A stretch of 64,000 bases of DNA, taken from NCBI GenBank assembly GCA_965651935.1, contig CBFGTC010000001.1, forward strand, positions 186,001 through 250,000, written 5' to 3'. The stretch comes from JAFEDN01 sp965651935 (GTDB lineage Bacteria > Pseudomonadota > Gammaproteobacteria > Coxiellales > Coxiellaceae). Made by a program: the position numbers and the translations under genes. Below, one piece after another: positions 28,333 to 38,350 of this stretch. Every line of letters starts with the position of its first letter. The first letter of the stretch is position 1. The notes beneath the pieces were generated by a model. It worked only from the letters and a program-made list of their open reading frames with translations, was not told the origin of the DNA and ran no database searches.

Positions 28333-30360
28333 ATGAGCACTCATTTATTACCCAATTTTAGTAAAATCGAACCGGCCAATATTATTGGTGAGTTACAAAA
28401 AATCCTGAAATATAATCGGGAACAAATCCATTTGTTACTCTCTCAAAAAACCTCTTTCACTTGGGATAACTTATTGCGTCCCTTGGAAGATTTGGAAGAC
28501 AATCTGCACCGTTTTTGGTCTCCAATTTCTCATTTGCATGCAGTTAACAGCCAAGCTCCCCTGCGGGAAGCTTATAACGCCGCGTTGCCGCTACTGACTG
28601 AATACCATACCGAATTAGGACAAAATCAAGCTTTGCATAAAGCGATCAAACAAATTTGCGACAGTCCTGACTATGCGGCTCTGGATTCTGCTCAAAAAAT
28701 GGTCATTAAACATTTGCTACGAGACTTCGAGCTAGCAGGGATTGCTTTACCTGATAAAGAAAAACAACAATTTGCTGAACTCACTAAAGAACTTTCCAAG
28801 CTTGGCTCTCAATTCGAGGAACACGTTCTCGATGCGACTGAAGGTTGGGTCAAACAGATTACTGATCCTTATGAATTAGAAGGGGTCCCTGAAATTGCTA
28901 TCCATGCCGCCAAAGCGGCTGCTAATTCGCGTGGACTAGAAGGTTGGGCCTTCACCTTAGAGGCGCCTTCTTACATTGCCATCATGCTACATGCCGATTC
29001 GCCAGCCTTACGAAAAGAGATGTACACTGCCTATGTTACCCGTGCTTCAGATCAAGGCCCTACAGCAAATCGCTGGGATAATTCAGAAATTATTGAGAAC
29101 ATGCTGAGTAAACGTTTGCAAAAAGCTCAATTACTGGGTTTTAAAAATTTTGCAGAATATTCTTTGACCCCTAAAATGGTAAACAATCCGCAACAAGTAC
29201 TGGATTTTTTACAGCATTTGCTGGAAGCGAGCCGACCCAAAGCCCAAGAAGAATTTAAAGAATTAACGGATTTTGTCAACAGTCATCTTAAAAAAGAAAG
29301 GAACATCGACCCTTGGGACGTAGGGTATTATAGTGAAAAATTGCGTCAGGAGAGTTATTCGATTTCTCAGGATGGATTAAGGGCCTATTTTCCTTTAGAG
29401 AAAGTATTGTCCGGGTTATTTACTATCGTTAACCGTCTCTTTGGAATGAATTTTCAGCGCGTGGAATCTGTTGACACCTGGAACCCTGAGGTTCGTTGTT
29501 ACGCCATGACCGATTCACAAAACCAGCTCCGCAGTTATTTTTATGTCGATTTGTATGCCCGGCAAAACAAACGAGGTGGCGCCTGGATGGATGAATATAC
29601 CGGACGCAGACGTTTAAGCAACGGTAAAATTCAAATACCGGTGGCGTTTTTAACTTGCAATTTTCAAGCTCCCGTTGAAAAAGCCCCATCTTTATTAACT
29701 CACGATGAAGTGCAAACTTTATTTCACGAATTTGGACATTGTTTACAGCACATGCTGACTCAGGTCGACTACGCCGCAGTTTCCGGAATCAATGGAGTGC
29801 CATGGGATGCGGTGGAATTAGCCAGTCAAATATTGGAAAATTGGGCATGGGAGAAAGATTCTATCCAATGCATTGCCGAACATTATCTGACTCATCAACC
29901 TCTGCCAGATGATTTATTCGAACGCATGTGGAAAGCCCGGAATTTTCAGCAAGGTATGCAGATGCTTCGCCAATTGGAATTTGCTTTGTTTGATTTTAAA
30001 TTACATATGGAATTTAATCCTTCGCTAACTGGGCAAGTTCAACGGATCTTGGATGAAGTTAGAAAACAAACTGCCCTCATCCCAGTGCCTGCCTTTAATC
30101 GCTTTCAGAATAGCTTTACTCATATTTTTGGAGGTGGTTATGCGGCAGGCTATTATAGTTACAAATGGGCGGAAGTCATGGCCAGTGATGCTTTTGAACT
30201 ATTTTTAGAAAAAGGTATTTTTGACCCGGAAACGAGTCAACGATTCTTGCATACTTTTTTAGAGAGCGGAGGGGCGGTCGACCCTCTAGACTTGTTTATT
30301 CAATTCCGCGGACGTCCGCCTCAAGTTGAAGCACTATTGCGACATTCGGGAATTATTTAA
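28333..30360 (+). CDS. prlC: Oligopeptidase A (M3 metallopeptidase)
   Basis: The 675-residue protein carries the zinc motif HEFGH in LFHEFGHCLQHML near residue 467 and the downstream Glu ligand region (WDAVELASQILENW). It degrades oligopeptides, including cleaved signal peptides, in the cytoplasm. Length matches PrlC/OpdA (about 680). It is divergent from the Asp-Gln orphan gene across 126 bp containing a GC-rich CCTAGGCCTCGGCC-type patch. ATG 28333 is the first Met and matches the family start. Confidence 0.95.
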   Translation: MSTHLLPNFSKIEPANIIGELQKILKYNREQIHLLLSQKTSFTWDNLLRPLEDLEDNLHRFWSPISHLHAVNSQAPLREAYNAALPLLTEYHTELGQNQALHKAIKQICDSPDYAALDSAQKMVIKHLLRDFELAGIALPDKEKQQFAELTKELSKLGSQFEEHVLDATEGWVKQITDPYELEGVPEIAIHAAKAAANSRGLEGWAFTLEAPSYIAIMLHADSPALRKEMYTAYVTRASDQGPTANRWDNSEIIENMLSKRLQKAQLLGFKNFAEYSLTPKMVNNPQQVLDFLQHLLEASRPKAQEEFKELTDFVNSHLKKERNIDPWDVGYYSEKLRQESYSISQDGLRAYFPLEKVLSGLFTIVNRLFGMNFQRVESVDTWNPEVRCYAMTDSQNQLRSYFYVDLYARQNKRGGAWMDEYTGRRRLSNGKIQIPVAFLTCNFQAPVEKAPSLLTHDEVQTLFHEFGHCLQHMLTQVDYAAVSGINGVPWDAVELASQILENWAWEKDSIQCIAEHYLTHQPLPDDLFERMWKARNFQQGMQMLRQLEFALFDFKLHMEFNPSLTGQVQRILDEVRKQTALIPVPAFNRFQNSFTHIFGGGYAAGYYSYKWAEVMASDAFELFLEKGIFDPETSQRFLHTFLESGGAVDPLDLFIQFRGRPPQVEALLRHSGII

Positions 30361-30542
30361 CTATTTCAAATGAATAGTGAGGCAATGTCTCCTCAGAGCA
30401 GCAATATTTTTATCCCGGCATTGGAAGCCCAATATTTTTTTTTGACTGAGGAATCCTGGTAAGTGATTTTGCGTAGAGTTAATTTTAATTCCTGCTGAGG
30501 GAAATTGCTGATATATTTTTAGATTAATTGGGAGAAAATGTC

Positions 30543-31925
30543 ATGCGTTTTTGGTTTTTGATTACGGCGATATTAGCGCCACTAACGACTTATGGCGCAT
30601 CCGCCCCCCCCCCTCCTATTCAAGAATATCAATTGAAGAATGGTCTTACGTTGTTGGTAAAAGAAGATCACCGTGCACCTGTGGTTTTTTCTTCGATTTG
30701 GTATAAAGTGGGAAGCAGTTATGAGCCTCGCGGAATCACTGGCATTTCTCATGCTCTAGAACACATGATGTTTCGCGGCACAAGTAAATACGGACCAGGC
30801 AAACTCACTGAAATCGTTAATACTAATGGCGGCGAGCAAAATGCCATGACTTCGGATGACTTTACCGTATATTATCAATCTTTGCCTGCTGAAAAACTTG
30901 CGCTAAGCTTTGATTTAGAATCCGATCGCATGAGCCATTTGAATTTAGACAAAAATGCGTTTGAAAAAGAAATCCAAGTGGTCATGGAAGAGCGCCGGAT
31001 GCGGGTTGAAGATAAACCCCAAGCCTTGACCTTGGAGCGCTTTAACGCGATTGCCTTTATCAATAATCCTTATAGCCAACCCACCGCAGGGTGGATGAGT
31101 GATTTACAGCAGATGAGCATTGACGATTTGCGGTCTTGGTATCATGAATGGTATGTACCCAATAATGCCGTTATTATCGTGGTGGGTGATGTTCAATCCG
31201 ACCAAGTGTATACGCTCGCCAAAAAATATTTTGACGCAATCCATTCTCAACCCCTGCCCATCATCCATCAAACTCAAGACGTGTCTGCCTTGGGTGTACG
31301 GAAAATTAATGTGCATATTCCGGCTCAGCTCCCATTTCTGATATTAGGGTATAACACCCCTTCTCTTACGGCGAATCCTCAGTCTGCCGATCCTTATGCA
31401 TTGTTAGTCTTGTCCTATTTATTAAGCGGAGGCGATAGCTCTCGATTAAATCATGATTTAGTCCGAGGCCAACAGATTGCAGTCAGCACTTCCGCCAATT
31501 ACGATATTTATAATTTGTATAATAATTTATTCACTATCTCTGCCATACCGGCCAAAGGAGTTTCTCCCGAACAACTGCAACAGGCTCTGCAAAAACAAGT
31601 GGACAATTTGCAAAACGATTTAGTGACGCCTGAGGAATTAGATCGCGCTAAGGCGCTTATCATTGCCCAGCATGTGTATGATCAAGATTCTTTAAGTAAC
31701 CAAGCAATTAATTTAGGTGTTGCCGAAGTGACTGGCGTAGGCTGGCGTGCTGAAACTGATTTTGTTTCGCGAATCCAAAATATCAACTCGCAGCAAATTC
31801 GTTCAGTGGCGCAGCGGTATTTAGTTAATAACAATTTAACTGTGGGAATATTAGATCCCATAACCTCATTTAATTCCCCTGCTACTTCCGGAGAAACTCG
31901 TGAAGATCAAACAACTATTAATTAA
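30543..31925 (+). CDS. M16 family zinc peptidase, exported, catalytic member
   Basis: ATG 30543 is chosen because GGGAGAAAA lies upstream and the product then starts with a signal peptide (MRFWFLITAILAPLTTYGA). The inverted zinc motif HALEH (His70, Glu73, His74) is intact, with a downstream Glu in KEIQVVMEERRMRVED. M16 peptidases of this size act as pairs in the periplasm. Directly after the signal peptide, codons for Ala-Pro-Pro-Pro contain a run of ten cytosines (30604-30613). The stop overlaps the start of the second M16 gene by 26 bp. Confidence 0.92.
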   Translation: MRFWFLITAILAPLTTYGASAPPPPIQEYQLKNGLTLLVKEDHRAPVVFSSIWYKVGSSYEPRGITGISHALEHMMFRGTSKYGPGKLTEIVNTNGGEQNAMTSDDFTVYYQSLPAEKLALSFDLESDRMSHLNLDKNAFEKEIQVVMEERRMRVEDKPQALTLERFNAIAFINNPYSQPTAGWMSDLQQMSIDDLRSWYHEWYVPNNAVIIVVGDVQSDQVYTLAKKYFDAIHSQPLPIIHQTQDVSALGVRKINVHIPAQLPFLILGYNTPSLTANPQSADPYALLVLSYLLSGGDSSRLNHDLVRGQQIAVSTSANYDIYNLYNNLFTISAIPAKGVSPEQLQQALQKQVDNLQNDLVTPEELDRAKALIIAQHVYDQDSLSNQAINLGVAEVTGVGWRAETDFVSRIQNINSQQIRSVAQRYLVNNNLTVGILDPITSFNSPATSGETREDQTTIN

Positions 31926-33231
31926 AATTCTGGCCGCATTATTCTATTTTTTTGTTAGCAATAGTTTTGCCTTAACCACGAATCAAAAACCCGTGGTGGA
32001 TATTCAATATTGGCAAACTTCTCAAGGGGTGCCAGTTTATTTTGTTCATGCTCCTGAAATACCCATGATTGATTTGCAAGTAATATTTACTGCCGGTTCC
32101 GTGTACGATAAGGATCAATGGGGGTTAGCGAATATCACGGCTTCTATGCTTAATGAAGGCAGTCAACAACACAATGCGGATGAAGTAGCGAATGCTTTTG
32201 ATCAGGTTGGGGCTCAATACAATGCTACGACTAATCGAGATGCCAGTATCATCTCCTTACGAAGTTTATCTGCACCTCAATATCTGGATCCCGCTTTAAC
32301 CATGTTTACCGAAGTTCTTACCCAAGTCAGTTTTGACCCTAAGTCTTTGGCCCGAATTAAGCAACAGGTTTTGGCCGCCATTGATGAACAAATGCAAAAT
32401 CCCTCAAAAGTCGCGGCTAATGCATTCTATAAAAATTTATATGAAAATGAGCCTTATGCCCATCCTATTTTAGGCACACATCAAAGCGTTAATGAGATTA
32501 ATGCGGATCAGGTAAAAAATTTCTATCAAACTTATTTTGTCGCACATAATGCTAAAATAATTTTAGTGGGAGACGTGGATAGAGCCGCGGCAGAAAAAAT
32601 CACTTCCGATCTGATGAGCAAGCTATCGGCTGGAGCGCCGGCCCCTTCTTTGGAACGAGTAAAACAATTTCCTGCGGGCCGCATTCAAGATATTGAATTC
32701 CCTTCTCAACAAACGACTATCGTTACCGGGCAATTGGGTATTGACCGTAAAGAACCTCAATATTTTCCATTAATTGTGGGTAATTATGTATTAGGTCAAA
32801 TGCCAATGAATTCTTTGTTATTTGAACAAGTGCGTAATCAAAATGGATTTGCTTATGATGTTTATAGCACATTTTCTTTAATGACGTATCGCGGTCCTTT
32901 CGTCATTGTATTGCAAACTCGCAGTGCGGAAAAAACACAATCATTAGATTTGACTCAAAAAATTTTACAACAATTCATTTATACTGGCCCCAGCGAACAA
33001 CAATTACAATTGGCGAAACAAAATATCATTAATAGTTTTCCCTTGGAATTGTCTACCAATAGTCAAATTACCCAAGAATTAGAGGATATTGCCATTAACG
33101 ACAGGCCTTTAGATTTTTTAGACCATTATCGGGAAAACGTGAATACGGTGACTATTGATCAAATTAGACAAGCATTTCAAGACCATATCAATCCTAAAAA
33201 TATGTTGACCGTCATGGTAGGTAAGGGTTAG
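31900..33231 (+). CDS. M16 family protein, non-catalytic partner, exported
   Basis: GTG start at 31900, 8 bases after GGAG and inside the end of the preceding gene. A signal peptide (MKIKQLLIKILAALFYFFVSNSFA) precedes a complete M16 fold. The position of the HxxEH zinc motif reads ANITASMLNEGS, so the metal ligands are lost. Active/inactive M16 pairs encoded in tandem are well known and form heterodimers. The overlap implies translational coupling and equal expression. 443 residues is normal for the non-catalytic chain. Confidence 0.92.
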   Translation: MKIKQLLIKILAALFYFFVSNSFALTTNQKPVVDIQYWQTSQGVPVYFVHAPEIPMIDLQVIFTAGSVYDKDQWGLANITASMLNEGSQQHNADEVANAFDQVGAQYNATTNRDASIISLRSLSAPQYLDPALTMFTEVLTQVSFDPKSLARIKQQVLAAIDEQMQNPSKVAANAFYKNLYENEPYAHPILGTHQSVNEINADQVKNFYQTYFVAHNAKIILVGDVDRAAAEKITSDLMSKLSAGAPAPSLERVKQFPAGRIQDIEFPSQQTTIVTGQLGIDRKEPQYFPLIVGNYVLGQMPMNSLLFEQVRNQNGFAYDVYSTFSLMTYRGPFVIVLQTRSAEKTQSLDLTQKILQQFIYTGPSEQQLQLAKQNIINSFPLELSTNSQITQELEDIAINDRPLDFLDHYRENVNTVTIDQIRQAFQDHINPKNMLTVMVGKG

Positions 33232-33256
33232 CAAATCTGAAGCTAAGACACTTTCC

Positions 33257-33838
33257 ATGAAAGGCTTTTCCAGTGTTCGCATTATCGGGGGAACTTGGCG
33301 CAGTCGTCGAGTGACCTTTCCGGAAACTTTGGGCTTACGCCCGACTCAAGATCGAATACGGGAGACTTTATTTAATTGGTTAAGCCCTTTTTTATTGAAG
33401 TCGCATTGTTTAGACTTGTTTGCTGGGAGCGGGGTGCTGGGTTTTGAAGCGTTGTCTCGAGGAGCTGATTTTTGTTACTTTGTAGATCAAAACCCCCTCG
33501 TTATCAAAACAATTGCCGCCAATGCCAGCATTTTAGGCGCAGACGCCCAATCCTTCTCGATTCATCGTGGACAGTTTTCTCATAAATTACCGTCTTTTGA
33601 CGGCAGTCCTTACGATATTGTGTTTTTAGACCCGCCATTTGGCCAAAATTTATTAAATAAAGCCCTCACTTGGGTTTATCATTCCTCTATTATTAAGCCC
33701 CAAACGCTGATTTATTTTGAAATGGAAAAAAACTGCCCTCTTTTTCTACCTGATCATTGGTTGCTATATCGACAACAAAGCACAGCTTCATTAACTTACG
33801 GACTCATCCAAACAAAACAACTTAATGAAGGGCTTTAA
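33257..33838 (+). CDS. rsmD: 16S rRNA (guanine-966 N2) methyltransferase
   Basis: The 193-residue SAM-dependent methyltransferase has the family start VRIIGGTWRSRRV, the LRPTQDRIRETLFNWL motif, the SAM loop DLFAGSGVLGFEALSRGA and the catalytic DPPFG. It methylates G966 of 16S rRNA in the 30S particle. It follows the second M16 gene by 25 bp, in the same position as in many gammaproteobacteria. No terminator is obvious downstream. Confidence 0.95.
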   Translation: MKGFSSVRIIGGTWRSRRVTFPETLGLRPTQDRIRETLFNWLSPFLLKSHCLDLFAGSGVLGFEALSRGADFCYFVDQNPLVIKTIAANASILGADAQSFSIHRGQFSHKLPSFDGSPYDIVFLDPPFGQNLLNKALTWVYHSSIIKPQTLIYFEMEKNCPLFLPDHWLLYRQQSTASLTYGLIQTKQLNEGL

Positions 33839-33944
33839 AGGCTCGGAGATTCTTCAACTTGGGAGCGAAAAATTACGTGAAATTCTCACAACAAGCCCTG
33901 GTAGAACAGGATAACACTAAAAATAAAAGCACGGAAATAGTAAG

Positions 33945-35396
33945 TTATCGATAGCATATTTGTAATAATTCCTCTTTTTGATCTGGTGGAAAAGCCTCGG
34001 CGGGTTTAAATATATTTGTTAACGTTCCAAACTGTTTAAATTCCTGTTTTTTCTTTATATATTTAATATGTTTATCGAGTTTGTTGTTGTCAACTTCAAA
34101 GCGATTTTTAGCAATGGAAATTCCAATTATCATGGCTAAACAACTCAAATCAAATGTTGTCAGTTTAAAATCATAGTCAGCATAATTACGAAACATATTC
34201 TGAATATGTGATAACGCACTCATCAATAATACTGCCGATTTATGAAAACGGGCATTGAAATTGATCCAAGTGGATATTTTGGAAAAACGCGGGTATTGAT
34301 TTTTAACAGGTTCTTTACCAGATAACCTTACCCATAAGGACAGGCTGCCAAAACATATTCCAATGTAAATATTATTTAAGTAATGCTTTGAAAAAACCAC
34401 CATTGCGCCCGTGATTAAACTTTCTAACAAAATATCTAACACAAAGCCACAGGGGAATTGCTCCTTATTTTTGACTAAATGCGCTAGATTTTCACTGTTT
34501 TCCACAGGCATATATCTTTTTTTTATGGGCACAAAACGTATAAAGGCATTGGTAATTAACATAAAAATTCCAGTCATTTTCATAACTGAAACTAAAGATT
34601 CTTTTTTTTCGTTTAACTCAAAATTGGAACAAATCGTTTCAGCAAATCGAGTAAGATAAAATACACCCATGGTAGAATAATACACTGATACAATGGTGAA
34701 GGATTTAGCAATTTGAATTGCAGGTCTGGGATTGTCACAGATATTGCGAAAGGTTTGAAGGGGATGGTTTATGCAAGATTCAAAAAATTCAATCGCTTCC
34801 AAAATAGAATCAGTATAATAAAAATGCGAGTAACTAAATCCTAAAAAAGTTCCTATCGCCGCTGCAAAAATTCCTAATGTTTTTTTTAATACGGGAATAA
34901 AAAACATTTCTAAAGCGCCTATCGCCCCTCCCGCGGATAAAACTGAAATGCAAGAGTAAATAATAATTAAAAATATTTTACGAAGATATTGGGCTAAGCG
35001 TTGTGTCCAGCTAGGTATAATTTCATCCATTTGTGTTAAGGTTAATTTTTGGTAGATAACTTGATAAATTTCCGCGGGAATGACTAAAAGCAGGTCATTT
35101 ATCAGCGTATTCAAGGCGAAATGTCCTGCTAAAAAATAACAAATCGCTTTAGCGGGGGCATTCAAATCATCGTTCATTTCAATTTCAGTCACTATTTCTG
35201 TCAAGGTTTGAGCGGTGACAATTAAATTAAAATAGGCATTGGGAAAATTTCCCAACTCACAACCCCAGGCAACCATCCCGGCTATCCAACGTTGGAAATC
35301 AGTGTTTTTGATTTCTTTTGTTTCGGCAAGATTTTTTTCAATAAAGAGTAAATAATCCGGATCGTTATTCTGCTCTAATTTACCCTCTTTAACCAT
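33945..35396 (-). CDS. Orphan polytopic membrane protein
   Basis: Unrecognised protein of about 483 residues. The ATG at 35396 (MVKEGKLEQ) is preferred because GGGGGA lies five bases upstream; an in-frame ATG at 35420 adds eight residues but has only a distant weak site. Hydrophobic segments occur at about 90-115, 145-170, 175-200, 245-265, 285-305, 330-350 and 410-430, mixed with polar loops. The C-terminus is soluble, ending in a Glu/Leu-rich stretch (PPDQKEELLQICYR). It is convergent with rsmD and has no operon partner. A secreted effector that inserts into host membranes or an ordinary inner-membrane protein both fit. Confidence 0.78.
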   Translation of the reverse strand: MVKEGKLEQNNDPDYLLFIEKNLAETKEIKNTDFQRWIAGMVAWGCELGNFPNAYFNLIVTAQTLTEIVTEIEMNDDLNAPAKAICYFLAGHFALNTLINDLLLVIPAEIYQVIYQKLTLTQMDEIIPSWTQRLAQYLRKIFLIIIYSCISVLSAGGAIGALEMFFIPVLKKTLGIFAAAIGTFLGFSYSHFYYTDSILEAIEFFESCINHPLQTFRNICDNPRPAIQIAKSFTIVSVYYSTMGVFYLTRFAETICSNFELNEKKESLVSVMKMTGIFMLITNAFIRFVPIKKRYMPVENSENLAHLVKNKEQFPCGFVLDILLESLITGAMVVFSKHYLNNIYIGICFGSLSLWVRLSGKEPVKNQYPRFSKISTWINFNARFHKSAVLLMSALSHIQNMFRNYADYDFKLTTFDLSCLAMIIGISIAKNRFEVDNNKLDKHIKYIKKKQEFKQFGTLTNIFKPAEAFPPDQKEELLQICYR

Positions 35397-35555
35397 TGTT
35401 TCCCCCATTGTTAATGACATCTAATTTATTTTACCCTGCCATTGGCAAAGCCAATCGGTCTTATTTTACACATCTTAAGCTGACTAGCAATCTCAGCTTG
35501 TTTTAGGTATCATTTTTTAAACTTTGCACTGGTTGCCATCATCATTGTTAACGAC

Positions 35556-36005
35556 ATGATTAAAAAATTTTGGTTAAAAGTTCTTTTTTTGACATCCATT
35601 TTATTACCATTAGCCGCATCGGCTGATAATTTAATTTGGAAATTTACATTAATTTCGGCTTTGCCGACGAGAACGGATGTCCCCGCTGATTTTTGTATTC
35701 GTACCACGCCAGATACTTTCATTGGCCCCTTGGCCTTATTACAACAATCGGGAATTTCCTCACAAAACGGCATGCTAATAAAATTTCGAAGCTTACAAGT
35801 GAGCTCCGAAAATGGATTATTTTTTACAAAAATCAATGCGCAAATCTCTCGCAAACTGGATGCCAACCGAACCTGGTATACCACTTGGTACATACACTTA
35901 CAACAATTAAGCCGTTATGGCATCGCCGATGGGGTTTGGAGCACAGTAGATTGCAAAGGCCGTTTAATTGCACAACCGCTCAACCAATCTGATCTAAATG
36001 GATAA
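35556..36005 (+). CDS. Small exported protein of unknown function
   Basis: The 149-residue product has a clear signal peptide (MIKKFWLKVLFLTSILLPLAASA) and a mature domain with two cysteines (Cys47, Cys133) that could form a disulfide in the periplasm. No lipobox or membrane anchor is seen. There is no good Shine-Dalgarno, but the signal peptide supports this start. It is divergent from the orphan membrane gene and convergent with the PBP1A gene, ending 14 bp from it. I recognise no family. Confidence 0.75.
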   Translation: MIKKFWLKVLFLTSILLPLAASADNLIWKFTLISALPTRTDVPADFCIRTTPDTFIGPLALLQQSGISSQNGMLIKFRSLQVSSENGLFFTKINAQISRKLDANRTWYTTWYIHLQQLSRYGIADGVWSTVDCKGRLIAQPLNQSDLNG

Positions 36006-36019
36006 GCGCCGCGTTAAGA

Positions 36020-38332
36020 CTAAAAAATATCTGCGCTAGCATTCCCCGCTGTGGAAGTGGAAGGCGAAACGGCTTGAGCGTGCGGCTCCGTCCCTTGACG
36101 AAAAATTTCATAAATCGCATTTTTTTGATCGGCGCGAGCCAAAAAGCCTGTTTGCGGATCAATTCTCGCTGTCACAATACCTTCCGGTTGCGGCATAGTG
36201 CTAATCGGCATCATAGTCAAAGCGGTACGCATGTAGTCTATCCATATGGATAAAGCTGACTGCGCACCGTATTCATGCGTCGAAGTGAGATCATCATAAC
36301 CAACCCAGATGGTGGTCACAATTTTACTATTGAAGCCCGCAAACCAAGCGTCCACCTTATCATTGGTGGTGCCGGTTTTTCCAGCAATATCACTTCGATT
36401 TAGCACTAAAGCGGCCTTGCCTGTGCCATTCACAATCACGTCTTTTAAAACTTGTGTCATTAAATAGGCATTTTGAGGGTCAATAACAGGAGTTACCCCT
36501 TCCGCATGGGCCGCCAGCGGATTGGCCTGCACCAGAACTTTATCATCCTCCCCAACAATATGATCAATATAGTAGGGAGTGACAGAATATCCTCCATTGG
36601 CAAACACACTATAAGCCTTTGCTACTGCTACTGGGGAAACTAAGCCAGTGCCTAATGCCAAGGAAAGAGACTTTGGCAACTGCTTTTGATCAAAACCAAA
36701 TTTTTGTAAATAATCAACCACATAAGGAATTCCAATTTCTTGCAGTAACCGAATGGAAACCATATTCAATGAGAGCACCAGCCCTTCTCGCAAACGAGTC
36801 ATCCCGGAAAATTGCCGACTATCATTGCGGGGACGCCACACATTGTCCTCTCCTGTATCATTGATGACCACAGGAGCGTCATTAATGGTGCTGGCCAGGG
36901 TCAACCCTTTCTCCAACGCTGCCGCATAAATAAAAGGTTTGAATACGGACCCCGGTTGGCGCAATGCTTGAGTGGCGCGGTTAAACTCGCTTAAAGAGAA
37001 ATCATAACCGCCCAATAATGCCAAAATAGCGCCGCTTTGAGGGTCCATAGAAACCAGCGCGCCCTGGATTTTAGGTAGAGACTCTAATCGCCAATCCCCA
37101 TCGGGCAAATGCTGAATCCAAATTATATCTCCTACTTTGGCCACTTCTTGCGCGCTTTTAGAGACCGCCCAAGACAAGTTTTTCCAAGAGATGGTGATAT
37201 TTTCGCCGGAAGCCAAAAGCGCTTGAATGCTATCATCGCTCAGCGCTAAAACCGCAGCCGGCTTTAAGGGATTATTGGCAACAGACATTTGGGCTAATTG
37301 AATCTGCCATAATTCCTTCCAATTCGATTCATTTTGATTTAATGATTTGCCGCTAGGATAAAAACCGTGCCGTTCCGTAAAATTAATAAGACCTCTTTGT
37401 AAAGCTGACACTGCTGCATTTTGCCATTCACCGGACAAAGTTGTGTACACGCTGAATCCTTTATCGTAGGCATCTTCTCCATATTGCTGGAACATGTACT
37501 GTCTCACCATTTCAGCAATATAAGGCGCATTGACGGCGACTAAAGGCCCGTGGTAACTGGCGTGATCCATTTCACGAACAGCTTGCTGGTACTGAGCTTT
37601 GCTAATGTCACCCACTCCCAGCATCCTCAATAAGACATGATTACGGCGTTCAGTCGCGGCAACCGGGCGGACAATGGGATTATTTTTAGAAGGCGCTTGT
37701 GGCAAGCCTGCAATCATCGCCATCTCAGCCAAACTAAGCTGATCTAATGATTTACCATAATAAACATTTGCCGCGGCTACGACGCCATAAGCATGGTTGC
37801 CGAAATACACCTTATTCAAATATAACTCTAATATTTTATCTTTACTAAACGTACGTTCGATTTTTAAAGCCAATAAAATCTCACGTATTTTCCGGACATA
37901 CGTTTTTTTATGGGTTAAGAAGAAGTTGCGAGCAACTTGCATGGTGATTGTGCTCGCTCCTTGACTTTTTTGCCCGGTGCCGATTAAGACTTTGAATGCT
38001 CTAAATAAGCCAATAAAATCCACTCCTGGATGTGAATAAAATCGTTGGTCTTCGGTGGCTAAGATCGCTTTGATTAAAAGCGGTGGGATTTGTTCGATAG
38101 ATGCCGGTTCTCGCCGGCTTGGACCGTATTCTGCAATGAGTAAACCCTCTTTGGAGTAGATTCGTAAGGGCACTTGCATGTGAGCGTCTTTTAAGACTTT
38201 CACGTCAGGTAATTGTAATTCAAAAAAAATCAAAACCCCGACGATTCCCGCAATTATAAATGCAAAAACTCCGATTATAACTAGAAAATATCGGGCTATC
38301 GTACGAAATATTAAAGAAATTAAATTCGCCAT
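36020..38332 (-). CDS. mrcA: Penicillin-binding protein 1A (bifunctional peptidoglycan synthase)
   Basis: ATG 38332 is preferred over a TTG at 38350. One N-terminal membrane anchor (about 10-35) is followed by a GT51 transglycosylase domain (ATEDQRFYSHPGVDFIG, GASTITMQVARN) and a transpeptidase domain with the SxxK motif in PGSVFKPFIYA, SLN, and KTGTT. It polymerises glycan strands and cross-links peptides on the periplasmic face. About 770 residues is slightly shorter than E. coli PBP1A (850). It is divergent from pilM across about 560 bp, the neighbourhood typical of gammaproteobacteria. Confidence 0.95.
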   Translation of the reverse strand: MANLISLIFRTIARYFLVIIGVFAFIIAGIVGVLIFFELQLPDVKVLKDAHMQVPLRIYSKEGLLIAEYGPSRREPASIEQIPPLLIKAILATEDQRFYSHPGVDFIGLFRAFKVLIGTGQKSQGASTITMQVARNFFLTHKKTYVRKIREILLALKIERTFSKDKILELYLNKVYFGNHAYGVVAAANVYYGKSLDQLSLAEMAMIAGLPQAPSKNNPIVRPVAATERRNHVLLRMLGVGDISKAQYQQAVREMDHASYHGPLVAVNAPYIAEMVRQYMFQQYGEDAYDKGFSVYTTLSGEWQNAAVSALQRGLINFTERHGFYPSGKSLNQNESNWKELWQIQLAQMSVANNPLKPAAVLALSDDSIQALLASGENITISWKNLSWAVSKSAQEVAKVGDIIWIQHLPDGDWRLESLPKIQGALVSMDPQSGAILALLGGYDFSLSEFNRATQALRQPGSVFKPFIYAAALEKGLTLASTINDAPVVINDTGEDNVWRPRNDSRQFSGMTRLREGLVLSLNMVSIRLLQEIGIPYVVDYLQKFGFDQKQLPKSLSLALGTGLVSPVAVAKAYSVFANGGYSVTPYYIDHIVGEDDKVLVQANPLAAHAEGVTPVIDPQNAYLMTQVLKDVIVNGTGKAALVLNRSDIAGKTGTTNDKVDAWFAGFNSKIVTTIWVGYDDLTSTHEYGAQSALSIWIDYMRTALTMMPISTMPQPEGIVTARIDPQTGFLARADQKNAIYEIFRQGTEPHAQAVSPSTSTAGNASADIF

Positions 38333-38350
38333 ATTCTTAAGGAGGCTCAA

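Noticed and set aside
35510..35893. Minus-strand frame of 127 codons opposite the small exported protein
   Set aside because: The plus-strand product has a clean signal peptide; the opposite frame has no features.
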